From assembly GCA_003427395.1 (NCBI GenBank), contig BFEA01000753.1, positions 190,890-235,187 on the forward strand: 44,298 nucleotides of DNA, given 5' to 3'. The notes beneath the pieces were generated by a model, which was not told where the DNA came from, made no database searches, and saw only the letters and a list, made by a program, of their open reading frames with translations. Both the position numbers and the translations under genes were made by a program. The DNA comes from Chara braunii (lineage: Eukaryota; Streptophyta; Charophyceae; Charales; Characeae). Below, in pieces: positions 20,125 through 27,555 of this stretch (positions are counted from its first letter, which is position 1; each line of letters opens with the position of its first letter).

Positions 20125-20203
20125 GGAGTTTGCCAAAGGAGGCAGTGCTCAACTTAGATACTTTTGTCAGACCTGCCCATATGTCTACAACATAGATCGC
20201 AAG
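20125..20203 (+). CDS. RPC11: RPC11/POLR3K (RNA polymerase III small subunit), first visible exon, partial
   Basis: In frame from 20126, 26 codons end at AAG (20203), followed by GTATGTG, a strong splice donor. The residues LRYFCQTCPYVYNIDRK match the second half of the N-terminal zinc ribbon of the Pol III subunit called POLR3K in animals and RPC11 in yeast (pattern FxCxTCPYVxNIxRK). The first cysteine pair (CPxCGN) and the start Met, about 11-12 residues, should lie in the N gap just upstream. In Pol III this subunit is needed for RNA cleavage, termination and re-initiation. Aligning FAKGGSAQLRYFC with the family needs no splice site here, so the exon continues into the gap. Confidence 0.9.
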
Positions 20204-20244
20204 GTATGTGTCTGGTATCGCCAAAAACATTATTGCATTCATCT

Positions 20245-20443
20245 GGGTCCATCGGCATTCGAACTCATGTCTGTTTGCTAGCAGTTGCATGTGTGTCACG
20301 TGGGCGCCTATCGGACGCACGAGAGGCATGTGTGTACCATTCACAGCCACAAGAAGAGGAGGAAAATCGGATTGGTTTTTCGTGTTCCTCTGCGGCCCAT
20401 CAGGATTGGAACTCACGATCTGTCTGTTTGCTTGCAGTTGCAT
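20245..20443. repeat. diverged 45-50-bp direct repeat
   Basis: 20245-20290 and 20392-20443 share CATCxGxATTxGAACTCA, then TCTGTTTGCT, then GCAGTTGCAT. The block GAGGAGGAAAATCGGATTGG at about 20358 also occurs near 19708. Confidence 0.7.
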
Positions 20444-20524
20444 ATAGTGTGTTATAGTGTGTACCATGCAACGACTGGTGTGGCACTGTGAGAGCAATGC
20501 GGGTGTTCCCTCACTGGCAACTGC

Positions 20525-20621
20525 TGCCAGTCCCACATCAGCATACTGAAGGGCTGGGGTACAGCGTTGCTCTCGCACGAAACACTGTGGTGCCAGTCCC
20601 ACATCAGCATACTGAAGGGCT
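20525..20621. repeat. 31-bp exact direct repeat
   Basis: TGCCAGTCCCACATCAGCAT plus ACTGAAGGGCT occurs at 20525-20555 and again at 20591-20621. Confidence 0.9.
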
Positions 20622-20784
20622 TAGGCGAGGGCGAGGTTCGAGTGGGTGGGTGGGTGGGTGGGTGCTCTTTGGTATCGTACATATACATGCAGTAGAGAGA
20701 TGAAGAGATGACCAAATAAAACAGGGAAGTGATGACAGAGTTAGCGATGATGAGATGAAGGGGGGGGGGGGAGAGAGGGGGGGG

Positions 20785-20819
<35 letters not shown>

Positions 20820-20821
<2 letters not shown>

Positions 20822-20857
20822 GTCTCTTATACACATCTAGATGTGTATAAGAGACAG
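20820..20857. other. Nextera mate-pair junction adapter, copy 1 (artefact)
   Basis: A 38-bp perfect palindrome: CTGTCTCTTATACACATCT directly followed by AGATGTGTATAAGAGACAG. These are the two Tn5 mosaic-end adapter halves used in Nextera library circularisation. It is a library sequence, not algal DNA. Translated it gives the YTHLDVYKRQ-like tail seen in contaminated proteins. Confidence 0.97.
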
Positions 20858-21013
20858 AAAAAAGTAAACTTGGTTCTGGGACCAGTACCCATCTTAGGTG
20901 CAGGCCTTGGGACACTGTGGTCTAGTAGCAGAATGGCCAAATCAAGACCGCTGCCCTGACTCATCCCAACCCTGGGAAAAAGAAAACCAACAAGGCCTCT
21001 AAAATGCAAACAC
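20858..21013 (-). mobile_element. LINE 3'-UTR fragment between adapters (probably misplaced)
   Basis: From AAAAAAGTAAACTTGGTTCT to the AACCCTGGGAA block this matches LINE B 10855-10975 almost base for base. It starts and ends exactly at adapter sequences, so it probably came from a chimeric read filled into the gap and need not belong to this locus. Confidence 0.85.
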
Positions 21014-21051
21014 CTGTCTCTTATACACATCTAGATGTGTATAAGAGACAG
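21014..21051. other. Nextera mate-pair junction adapter, copy 2 (artefact)
   Basis: The same 38-bp palindrome as at 20820-20857, base for base. Confidence 0.97.
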
Positions 21052-21170
21052 CTATGGTCTAGTAGCAGAATGGCCAAATCAAGACCGCTGCCCTGACTCA
21101 TCCCAACCCTGGGAAAAAGAAAACCATCAAGGCCCAAAAAAGCCGAACATTTTTGAGGTGGCCGTCAGCC
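21052..21170 (-). mobile_element. second LINE 3'-UTR fragment beside an adapter
   Basis: It repeats GGTCTAGTAGCAGAATGGCC through AACCCTGGGAAAAAGAAAAC, partly the same stretch as 20921-20990, and continues further into LINE-like sequence. It begins at the adapter and an ambiguous base follows at 21177. The left edge is an artefact. Whether the right part is genuine cannot be decided. Confidence 0.7.
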
Positions 21171-21976
21171 AAAAGTNGAGAGCAGGTTAACCGAGCACCC
21201 ATTTTTCAGGCCCATTTATAAGAAAACCAGACAGTCATTTTAACAACACTTCACACCAATCTATAGAGTGCACTTCTTACGACCCCATCACAGAAAAAAA
21301 CCCTAAAAAAAGCAATTAAAAACATATAAAACAGCAAGCCAAAGGTGCATTTCCATGATAGGAAAACGGGATCAGCAGTCTAATGTGGCGGTGTTTTGAT
21401 GGGGGGGGGGGGAGAGGGAAGTGTTGCAGCAAACAATGAATTCGCCGGTTCAATTTTTTTCCTTTCTTTTGTCTTTTACCACGCTTTCCTTGGACAAAAC
21501 TTACTGAATTGGGAATGCTGGTTTAGTATGGATTCACATGAAATGATTGTATGTATGATGCGGCCCTCTTGCGAAGCCAATTGCCCAAACTATTAATTTC
21601 TGTCCGTTGATGTTCATCATCAGTGGTTCGAGATGGAGAAGATTCGAAGAAGATTCGAAGAAGAAGAATCGAAGAAGAATTGAAGAAGAATCGAAGAAGA
21701 AGAATTGAAGAAGAAGAAGAAGAAAAGTTTTTTTCTCTCTTGACTTGTAGACAACAAAGGAGTGAAGTTTGTGAAGCTTTGAGCCAACAGGCAGAATGCC
21801 ATGAGAATTCTCCCTTCGGGGCACATTTGTAATTCTTATGACAGAAGTCATGGTGTATCAACTGCTTTCAAATTAGTGGCTTCAAGTTGATGATGCTGAC
21901 GTGAAGGCTTTTGAGCAAGACGTGTCCCTTTGTGCGGAGTGACTGACTCGCACGTGGCTGTTTGACTAACTGACAG

Positions 21977-22064
21977 GTGTCAAAGAAGCTGCCAATCAAG
22001 AAGAAGGAGGTAGACGATGTTCTTGGTGGAGAGGATGCATGGAAGAACGTCGACAAAACAGATG
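21977..22064 (+). CDS. RPC11: RPC11/POLR3K, middle exon
   Basis: 88 bp bounded by TGACAG (acceptor) and G|GTATTT (donor at 22065), ending in phase 1. It encodes VSKKLPIKKKEVDDVLGGED and then AWKNVDKTD. The EVDDVLGGxxAWxNVDxT linker between the two zinc ribbons matches the animal and fungal subunit closely. No other reading is needed, because both borders join the neighbouring exons in frame. Confidence 0.92.
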
Positions 22065-22169
22065 GTATTTCTTGGCTCCTCATCGCGCTAGCAACTCTCT
22101 CTTTCCTTAGCTACCTTCTTTTCTTTCTTCTTTCCTCCCTTCCTCCTTTCTTGTTTCTCTGCCCTTAGC

Positions 22170-22266
22170 TACCCTTCCTTCCATCCCTCCCCCCTTCCCC
22201 CCTTCCCCCCTTCCACCCCTCCCTCCCTTCCTTCCATCTCTCCCCCCTTCCCTCCCCCCCCCCCCG

Positions 22267-22350
<84 letters not shown>

Positions 22351-22450
22351 CCCCCTCCCTCCCTCCCTCCCTCCCTCCCTCCCTCCCTCCCTCCCTCCCT
22401 CCCTCTTTGCCTGCCTCCCTGGCTCCCTGCCTCCCTGCCTTGCTTGCTTG
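22170..22450. repeat. C-rich tract (poly-C and CCCT/CCTT)
   Basis: About 280 bp almost without A or G. 22255-22346 is nearly pure C with a few G/T. The complementary strand is G-rich and could form G-quadruplexes. Length is likely unreliable in the assembly. Confidence 0.95.
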
Positions 22451-22794
22451 TACATTCACATGTACTAGTAGGCAGAGTCTCGACCTGCCCCTCTTTGATG
22501 CCATTCCCTGTCTATAGGTCTGCTTGCCGCCTAACAGGCAGAGTTTCCACCTGCCCCTCTTTAATGCCATTCCCTGTCTAAGGCTCTGCTTGCTGCCGCT
22601 TCCATTATCTCCTCATGCGTCCCATTCCAACCAGGGAGCTAAAAAATTCTTGCATGGCATTTTATGAAAAGTCATTTTGTCAAATACATGCGTTATCTGT
22701 CCCTGGCCAAGGGTCTTAACCTTACCGCCAAATAGACACGTCCACATCAAGAAACCGCTTCTCGATTCCTGGCACTGTGCTACAGAAATATTCA

Positions 22795-23180
22795 CAGAGA
22801 GAGCATAAGATAGGACAAAATGGGACATAATAGGACATGATAGGATAGGATAGGATAAGATAGGGCAGAATAGAATAGGATAGGATAGGATAGGATAGGA
22901 TAGGATAGGATAGGATAGGGCAGAATAGGATGGGATAGGATAGGGAAGAATAGAATAGGATAGGATAGGATAGGGAAGAATAGAATAGGATAGGATAGGG
23001 AAGAATAGAATAGGATAGGATAGGGTAGGGCAGTGCATAATAGGATAGGATAGGATAGGACAGGGCAGAATAGAATAGGATAAGATATGATAGGGAAGAA
23101 TATAATATAATAGGATATGATATGATATGGAAGAATATAATATAATAGGATAGGATAGGATAGGATATAGACAGGACATG
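22795..23180. repeat. TAGGA pentanucleotide array
   Basis: About 385 bp of GATAG/TAGGA units with variants (GGGAAGAATAGAATAGGATA and similar) that themselves recur as higher-order blocks at about 22940, 22972 and 22996. The minus-strand open frame over it encodes repeated YPILS and is a repeat artefact. Confidence 0.95.
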
Positions 23181-23345
23181 GATATAATATGGATAAGAAA
23201 GGGCAGACTAACATGACGATCCGATAAGGTAGAAACAGGACAGGCTGGGGACAATTTCAATTTAGTGACTCGTTGGACTTGGGGCCATGGCTGGTTATTC
23301 ATTTTTGTACCTGCTTCTACTACTTGGAATGACACTCCACCGCGT

Positions 23346-23400
23346 TCCGGTCTAGTATAGCACATATTAGGCTGGTCTAGGATAGCACATATTAGGCAGG
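23346..23400. repeat. 26-bp tandem duplication
   Basis: GGTCTAGTATAGCACATATT and GGTCTAGGATAGCACATATT, each followed by AGGC, lie next to each other. Confidence 0.85.
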
Positions 23401-23430
23401 CTATCTTCCCCTTCATCTTTTGGGCCCACT

Positions 23431-23512
23431 CTACCGGTAGCGTTGGGAATGTTCATCTGGTCTCGTCCTGTATAGACAATCAAACAGATAACTTTCCCAA
23501 CACTACCGGTAG
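23431..23512. repeat. 82-bp inverted repeat ending in CTACCGGTAG
   Basis: CTACCGGTAGCGTTGGGAAT at the left and TTTCCCAACACTACCGGTAG at the right form arms of about 22 bp with two mismatches. The outer 10 bp are themselves palindromic. It looks like a small foldback element or stable hairpin. Confidence 0.8.
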
Positions 23513-23989
23513 AGATTCAGCACAAGTAGTGGAAGTGACCCGAACAACTCTGGGAGCTCTCAACTATCGTGGAGGCTTTTGATCTGAATCAACTGTGCGT
23601 TGATTGATCGGATAGCAGGTATAGTATGGCAAAGGTGGGTGCCTATGGAGTAGGTAGCGCATCTAGCGTAATCATACGAAAGGCAGCACCAGGGCTTCTT
23701 GCATTTCGGCAAATGCTTCGTCCTATCTTTGTTGTTCTATTCTGCATGTCGCTTGATACTATCTTTTGATTGAATTCATATGCCTCTATTCTTGCCCATG
23801 TCTTCGTGTACACATGGCTGTGGATACAACAGTTTCCATTTTTCCCGTCATTTGGAGATTCTTCTTTCTGAAGTATCTCGAAGGGATTGTTGGATGAGTT
23901 GGCACCCACATACGTGCAACCTGTTGTCAGACCCACCGCTCTCTCCCTCTCTCTCTCTCCCTCTTATCTTTTTTCAACCCCGTAGGACC

Positions 23990-24508
<519 letters not shown>

Positions 24509-24589
24509 GCCATGTTCGAAGACGCCCTGGATTAGTTGTCTGGCGGCTTACTGAGCTGATATGTGTTTGTGGGTGGTGGTCTTTTGCAG

Positions 24590-24720
24590 TGACCTGCCCG
24601 AAGTGCACGTATGGACAAGCTTTCTTCATGCAAATTCAGATCAGATCGGCAGATGAGCCGATGTCGACATTTTACAAGTGCTGTAACATGCAGTGTCAAT
24701 TCAGATGGAGAGAAGGATGA
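24590..24720 (+). CDS. RPC11: RPC11/POLR3K, last exon with stop
   Basis: The acceptor CTTTTGCAG ends at 24589. The first two bases complete a Val codon split after phase 1, giving VTCPKCTYGQAFFMQIQIRS, then ADEPMSTFYKCCNMQC and QFRWREG, then TGA at 24718-24720. This is the C-terminal TFIIS-like zinc ribbon: Cys pairs CPKC and C(C)NMQC, with the QxRSADEP hairpin whose Asp-Glu reaches the Pol III active site to stimulate RNA cleavage. With the other exons this makes 98 residues. Adding about 11-12 in the gap gives the family length of about 108-110. All key residues that can be seen are intact, so the gene is probably functional. Confidence 0.93.
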
Positions 24721-24822
24721 TGGATGAAGTTTGCTGTTTCTCCCTACGCTTGTGCTTTTGTCTGTACATACGCCGGACTCTGCAGAAGATTGAATGTTCG
24801 AGGGCGTCGAAATTGCCGTTTG

Positions 24823-25115
24823 TTCTGCACGAATGGTGTAACGACTGCCCCGCTGTCTCCAACATGGGCTCAGTGAAATTGAATTCTCCGTGAAGATGCG
24901 GAGTACCAGCGGCTAGACGGTAAGACCCCGTGCACCTTTACTATAGCTTTGCATTGACAACCTTGATTGAATGTGTAGGATAGGTGGGAGGTGGTCATCA
25001 GTGACTACCAAGCTTGAAATACCACTCTTTCATCTAAGGGTGTCTAACTGCCAAAACAATTGGTTTGGTAGAACCTTGCATGGTGGGTAGTTTATCTGGG
25101 GCGGATGCCTTATCT
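24823..25115 (+). rRNA. rnl: mitochondrial LSU rRNA fragment (NUMT 2), not functional
   Basis: It contains bacterial-type 23S landmarks in order: CTGCACGAATGG, GCTGTCTCC, CAGTGAAATTGAA, GTGAAGATGCGG, CGGCTAGACGGTAAGACCCC, GCACCTTTACTATAGCTTTG, TGTGTAGGATAGGTGGGAGG, CTTGAAATACCACTCTTTCA, GGTGGGTAGTTTATCTGGGG. These correspond to E. coli 23S about 1930-2255. The match is to a mitochondrial/bacterial-like form rather than the plastid form (which has GCTTTACTG here). It covers about 290 of the roughly 3,000 nt of the gene, so it is a fragment. Confidence 0.88.
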
Positions 25116-25177
25116 GGGGCGCTTACACAGTAATGTTAAAGGCAAATCTGGCTATATGCTGAAACCTCCGCCGAGTA
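25116..25177 (+). other. possible group I intron piece at the end of NUMT 2
   Basis: After the rRNA fragment (which ends with a repeated TTATCTGGGGCG) comes GGCAAATCTGGCTATATGCT followed by GAAACCTCCG, similar to the P-element region of organellar group I introns. The match is short and from memory. It would mean the mitochondrial donor rnl carries an intron here. Confidence 0.35.
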
Positions 25178-25306
25178 AGAGAGTTACGCAGTGCAGTGTT
25201 GTCAGCTTTCTCATATAAATTGCAAACATATGTGATATGTATCTGAATGGATAAATGTCACTGGCTCTCCATATGTCTGCACAATATTGAATGTTTGGAG
25301 GTGTCG

Positions 25307-25463
25307 GAATTGCTTTTTTTTTTTTTTTTTTCTCCCAATTTTTGTTTATTTTTAATTTGGACCATTTCTCGATTTATGCGTGTCATCCTTGTGCAGGGGC
25401 CATGCTAATCTTCATTCTCTGTATCATTCCAATTTTAACGGATGTCTCGAAGGACGAATTGCT
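25307..25463 (-). pseudogene. U6 snRNA retrocopy 2, full length with target duplication
   Basis: Minus strand from 25455: GTCCTTCGAGACATCC, TTAAAATTGGAATGATACAG, AAGATTAGCATGGCCCCTGC, AAGGATGACACGCATAAATC, GAGAAATGGTCCAAATT, then an A-rich stretch and a pure A-tail (T-run at 25315-25331). It spans plant U6 end to end, including the 5' stem. GAATTGCT flanks both sides (25307-25314 and 25456-25463) as an 8-bp target duplication. A 4-base insertion (ATGA) lies in the GAGAAGATT region. The structure indicates reverse-transcribed, LINE-mobilised U6 RNA. Confidence 0.9.
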
Positions 25464-25524
25464 GTTTGTTTGAGAGAGTTGTCCAGCCTTGTCAGATTTC
25501 TCAGGTGAATCTGACCGCAGTTAC

Positions 25525-25649
25525 TTTTTTTTTTTTTTATAAATAAAAAATTTGGACCATTTCTCGATTTTTGCGTGTCATCCTTGCACAGGGGCCATGC
25601 TAATCTTCTGTATCGTTCCAATTTTAATGGATGTCCCTCACACGAGAGT
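25525..25649 (-). pseudogene. U6 snRNA retrocopy 3
   Basis: The minus strand carries GGGACATCCATTAAAATTGG, AACGATACAG, AAGATTAGCATGGCCCCTGT, GCAAGGATGACACGCAAAAA and GAGAAATGGTCCAAATTTTT, then an A-rich tail (T-run at 25525-25538). It lacks two bases at ACAG(AG)AAG. The outer 5' stem is degenerate. This is the copy closest to canonical U6. No clean target duplication was seen. Confidence 0.85.
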
Positions 25650-25877
25650 ATCTGAAATATATTTTTCACTGGCTGTGCATACGTCGGCAGAAGTGATTGA
25701 ATTTTTTGGGCAAGTGGAATTATCGTTTGTGTGTTTGAGAGAGATGTGCAGTGTTGTTAGCTTTCTCAGACGAATCGGTCGAAATAACTCGTACTCGTTA
25801 TCTGATCGGTTAACTTTAGTATCCAGAAAGGTCTGCTGAAACATGTTGGGTCGAATTCGGTTAAAGAATCGCGAACT

Positions 25878-25987
25878 CCCTTCTTCCCCCGAATGAAATG
25901 CCCGGTCGTTATCGCTGCATCTGGACTGAAAGTTGTGCAAAATGCACAGCTATAACGACCAGGCGTTTTATTCGGGTGAAGATGGTA
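25878..25987. mobile_element. palindromic foldback element, copy 3
   Basis: The left arm (CTTCTTCCCCCGAATGAAAT, GCCCGGTCGTTATCGCTGCA) pairs with the right arm (ATAACGACCAGGCGTTTTAT, TCGGGTGAAGATGGTAG). Same family as 1809 and 26838. Confidence 0.85.
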
Positions 25988-26062
25988 GGTGTCAGAACAG
26001 AATTCCCTGAAAGAGTCGTGTACATACATTTACTGACAAATATATGATCTCTCTGGGGTTTC

Positions 26063-26172
26063 CAACCATCTTCCCCCGGGTAGGACACCCGGTCATGATA
26101 GCTTTTGTTGGGTAATTTTCGGTCCAGATACAACGAAACCGACCAAGTGTTCTGTTCGGGTCAAGATGGTAG
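26063..26172. mobile_element. palindromic foldback element, copy 4 (diverged)
   Basis: Begins ACCATCTTCCCCCGGGTAGG and ends TCTGTTCGGGTCAAGATGGT with AG. The centre keeps TTTTCGGTCCAGATACAACG. It is the most diverged member, only 76 bp from copy 3. Confidence 0.8.
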
Positions 26173-26837
26173 AAAGGTAGGATGCTGGACTGGTTGGTGG
26201 ATGGCTGATGGAGTGGCGGTTTGAACCACCCCTACTCAAGTGTGGGCGTGACCTTGGCTGCTGCCTCCAACTCAGGGCAAGGCAAAATCGTGCATCGCTT
26301 TAAAAAAGCGCAGATAGACTGTTGGTTTCAAAATTCTACTACTGAGAAAATCCATAGGCAGCACTGGGTGGTCAGCGAAGAAAATCCAAAATGCTGACAT
26401 ACCCCTTGACTCCATACCCGCCCTGCGTCCCCCCGCTCTGCCCCCCCACTCCATGTTCTTGTTGAGCCATGGGGAAACACGTACTACACACTGTGATTAA
26501 CTTTTTGTTTTTCATGGCATGTGTGTGGATGGCAAAGGTTCAAATATGTCTTCCTCTGCTAATTGGGGGAAGTTGTGGGTTGTGGTGGGGCTACGTTGTT
26601 GTGCTATCGTATTGTTCTTGTTTGGTTGTGTGATGCATATTGTGTCGTGTGTAAGTGCAGTGAGTGCACTGTGAGAATATGGTGAAGTAGCTTCAGTTTA
26701 TCTGGGTTTAGGAGCGTGCAGCGTCGATCGCATGTGGAGGGAGCCCTCCCAGTTGTGTCACTCAGGAGTACTACAAATTAGGGGAGAGTGTGTGCAATGC
26801 TCTTCACTCCTACCCCTTGCGCCAGCTTGCATCCTGC
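26173..26837. other. no recognised feature
   Basis: No gene or RNA was recognised. A GGTTTGAACC motif near 26218 resembles a Pol III B box but no A box or tRNA fold accompanies it. Confidence 0.5.
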
Positions 26838-26948
26838 CTACCGTCTTCACCCGAATAGAATGCCCGGTCATTATCGCTGCATCTGGACCGAAAGTTGTGC
26901 CAAACACAGTTATAATGACCGGGCGGTCTATTCGGGTGAAGACGGTAG
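26838..26948. mobile_element. palindromic foldback element, copy 5 (best preserved)
   Basis: CTACCGTCTTCACCCGAATA and AATGCCCGGTCATTAT at the left pair with ATAATGACCGGGCGGTCT and ATTCGGGTGAAGACGGTAG at the right. The arms are about 36-38 bp with very few mismatches and the centre is about 35 bp. It is the best template for the family. The transcript would fold into one long hairpin. Confidence 0.9.
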
Positions 26949-27543
26949 CTCTGTGAAATGACAGAGCTGAAGGTGCAAGGCTTCAAATTTCCTAACAGGT
27001 TGTCATCAGCCTTGGGAGGGCGTAGTATCTCCACCGAGCTACCGATGCATGTATGGGAACTTGTTGCAGACGAGGTACATTGGCTGATGACGTTTGCTCG
27101 TTCGTCGATGTGGCATACGCATTTGCGGCGTCTTCGCAAACTTCTTTGCACTTGTTGGTCGGGATGCTGATCTCTCAAGCTTCGGACACAAACAATCGAC
27201 TACCGTAGGGTGTGATACCCTAGGCCCTTTTACCAACATTTTTTTTTTTTTTTAATGCCGCATGAGTGAACACACTCCCTTATTCCGGTTTCCCCATTCA
27301 AAAGCAAAATGTGCAGTACAGTCAAGAAGGATGAAAGAACTGTAATAATCCAAGCGAGAAAAGAGTTGGCACAAGACTCACCAAACACATAAGAGCAACC
27401 CATCTCAATATCGCATTACGCACTGTATCTCTGTTTTCTACTTGTGTCCCTCGTCTCATACCAGCCATCGACTGCCAGCCGACCAGTCCTTTGTTGGCAT
27501 TCTTTAGAACCTCTTTGCAAGCAAACGGTTCCATCAGGCATTC
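26949..27543. other. no recognised feature
   Basis: Contains a T-run at 27239-27253 but no recognisable retroelement beside it. No coding region was supported. Confidence 0.5.
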
Positions 27544-27555
27544 CGGGGACACCAC

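Larger units (their letters stand above)
20204..21976 (+). other. RPC11 intron 1 (contains assembly artefacts)
   Basis: Donor GTATGTG at 20204 and acceptor TGACAG ending at 21976. It joins phase 0 (after AAG, before GTG). Its apparent length of 1,773 bp is unreliable, because two sequencing adapters and the LINE fragments between them lie inside it (20820-21170). The rest holds short duplications, a G-rich/GA stretch (20760-20819) and a GAA-rich run (21640-21725). Confidence 0.8.
24752..25790. repeat. three copies of a local ~130-bp repeat (R1-R3), each disrupted or flanked by an insertion
   Basis: The shared core reads TCTGCAGAAGATTGAATG, then GTGTCGGAATTGCCGTTTG, GAGAGAGTT and GTTGTCAGCTTTCTCA. 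R1 is 24760-24822 plus 25178-25226, R2 is 25252-25314 plus 25456-25515, and R3 is 25660-25780. R1 is split by mitochondrial rRNA sequence and R2 by a U6 retrocopy, while another U6 copy lies between R2 and R3. It directly follows the RPC11 stop and may include its 3' UTR. Confidence 0.75.

Noticed and set aside
20604-21030. Frames ending in YTHLDVYKRQ or containing CIRDR
   Set aside because: These are translations of the Nextera adapter, a known contaminant signature.
22165-22570. Gly-rich minus-strand frames resembling glycine-rich proteins
   Set aside because: Produced by the poly-C tract; open in more than one frame and located in an intron.
22792-23416. Minus-strand frames of 140 and 267 codons encoding repeated YPILS
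   Set aside because: They are translations of the TAGGA array; no domain, and they lie inside the RPC11 intron on the other strand.
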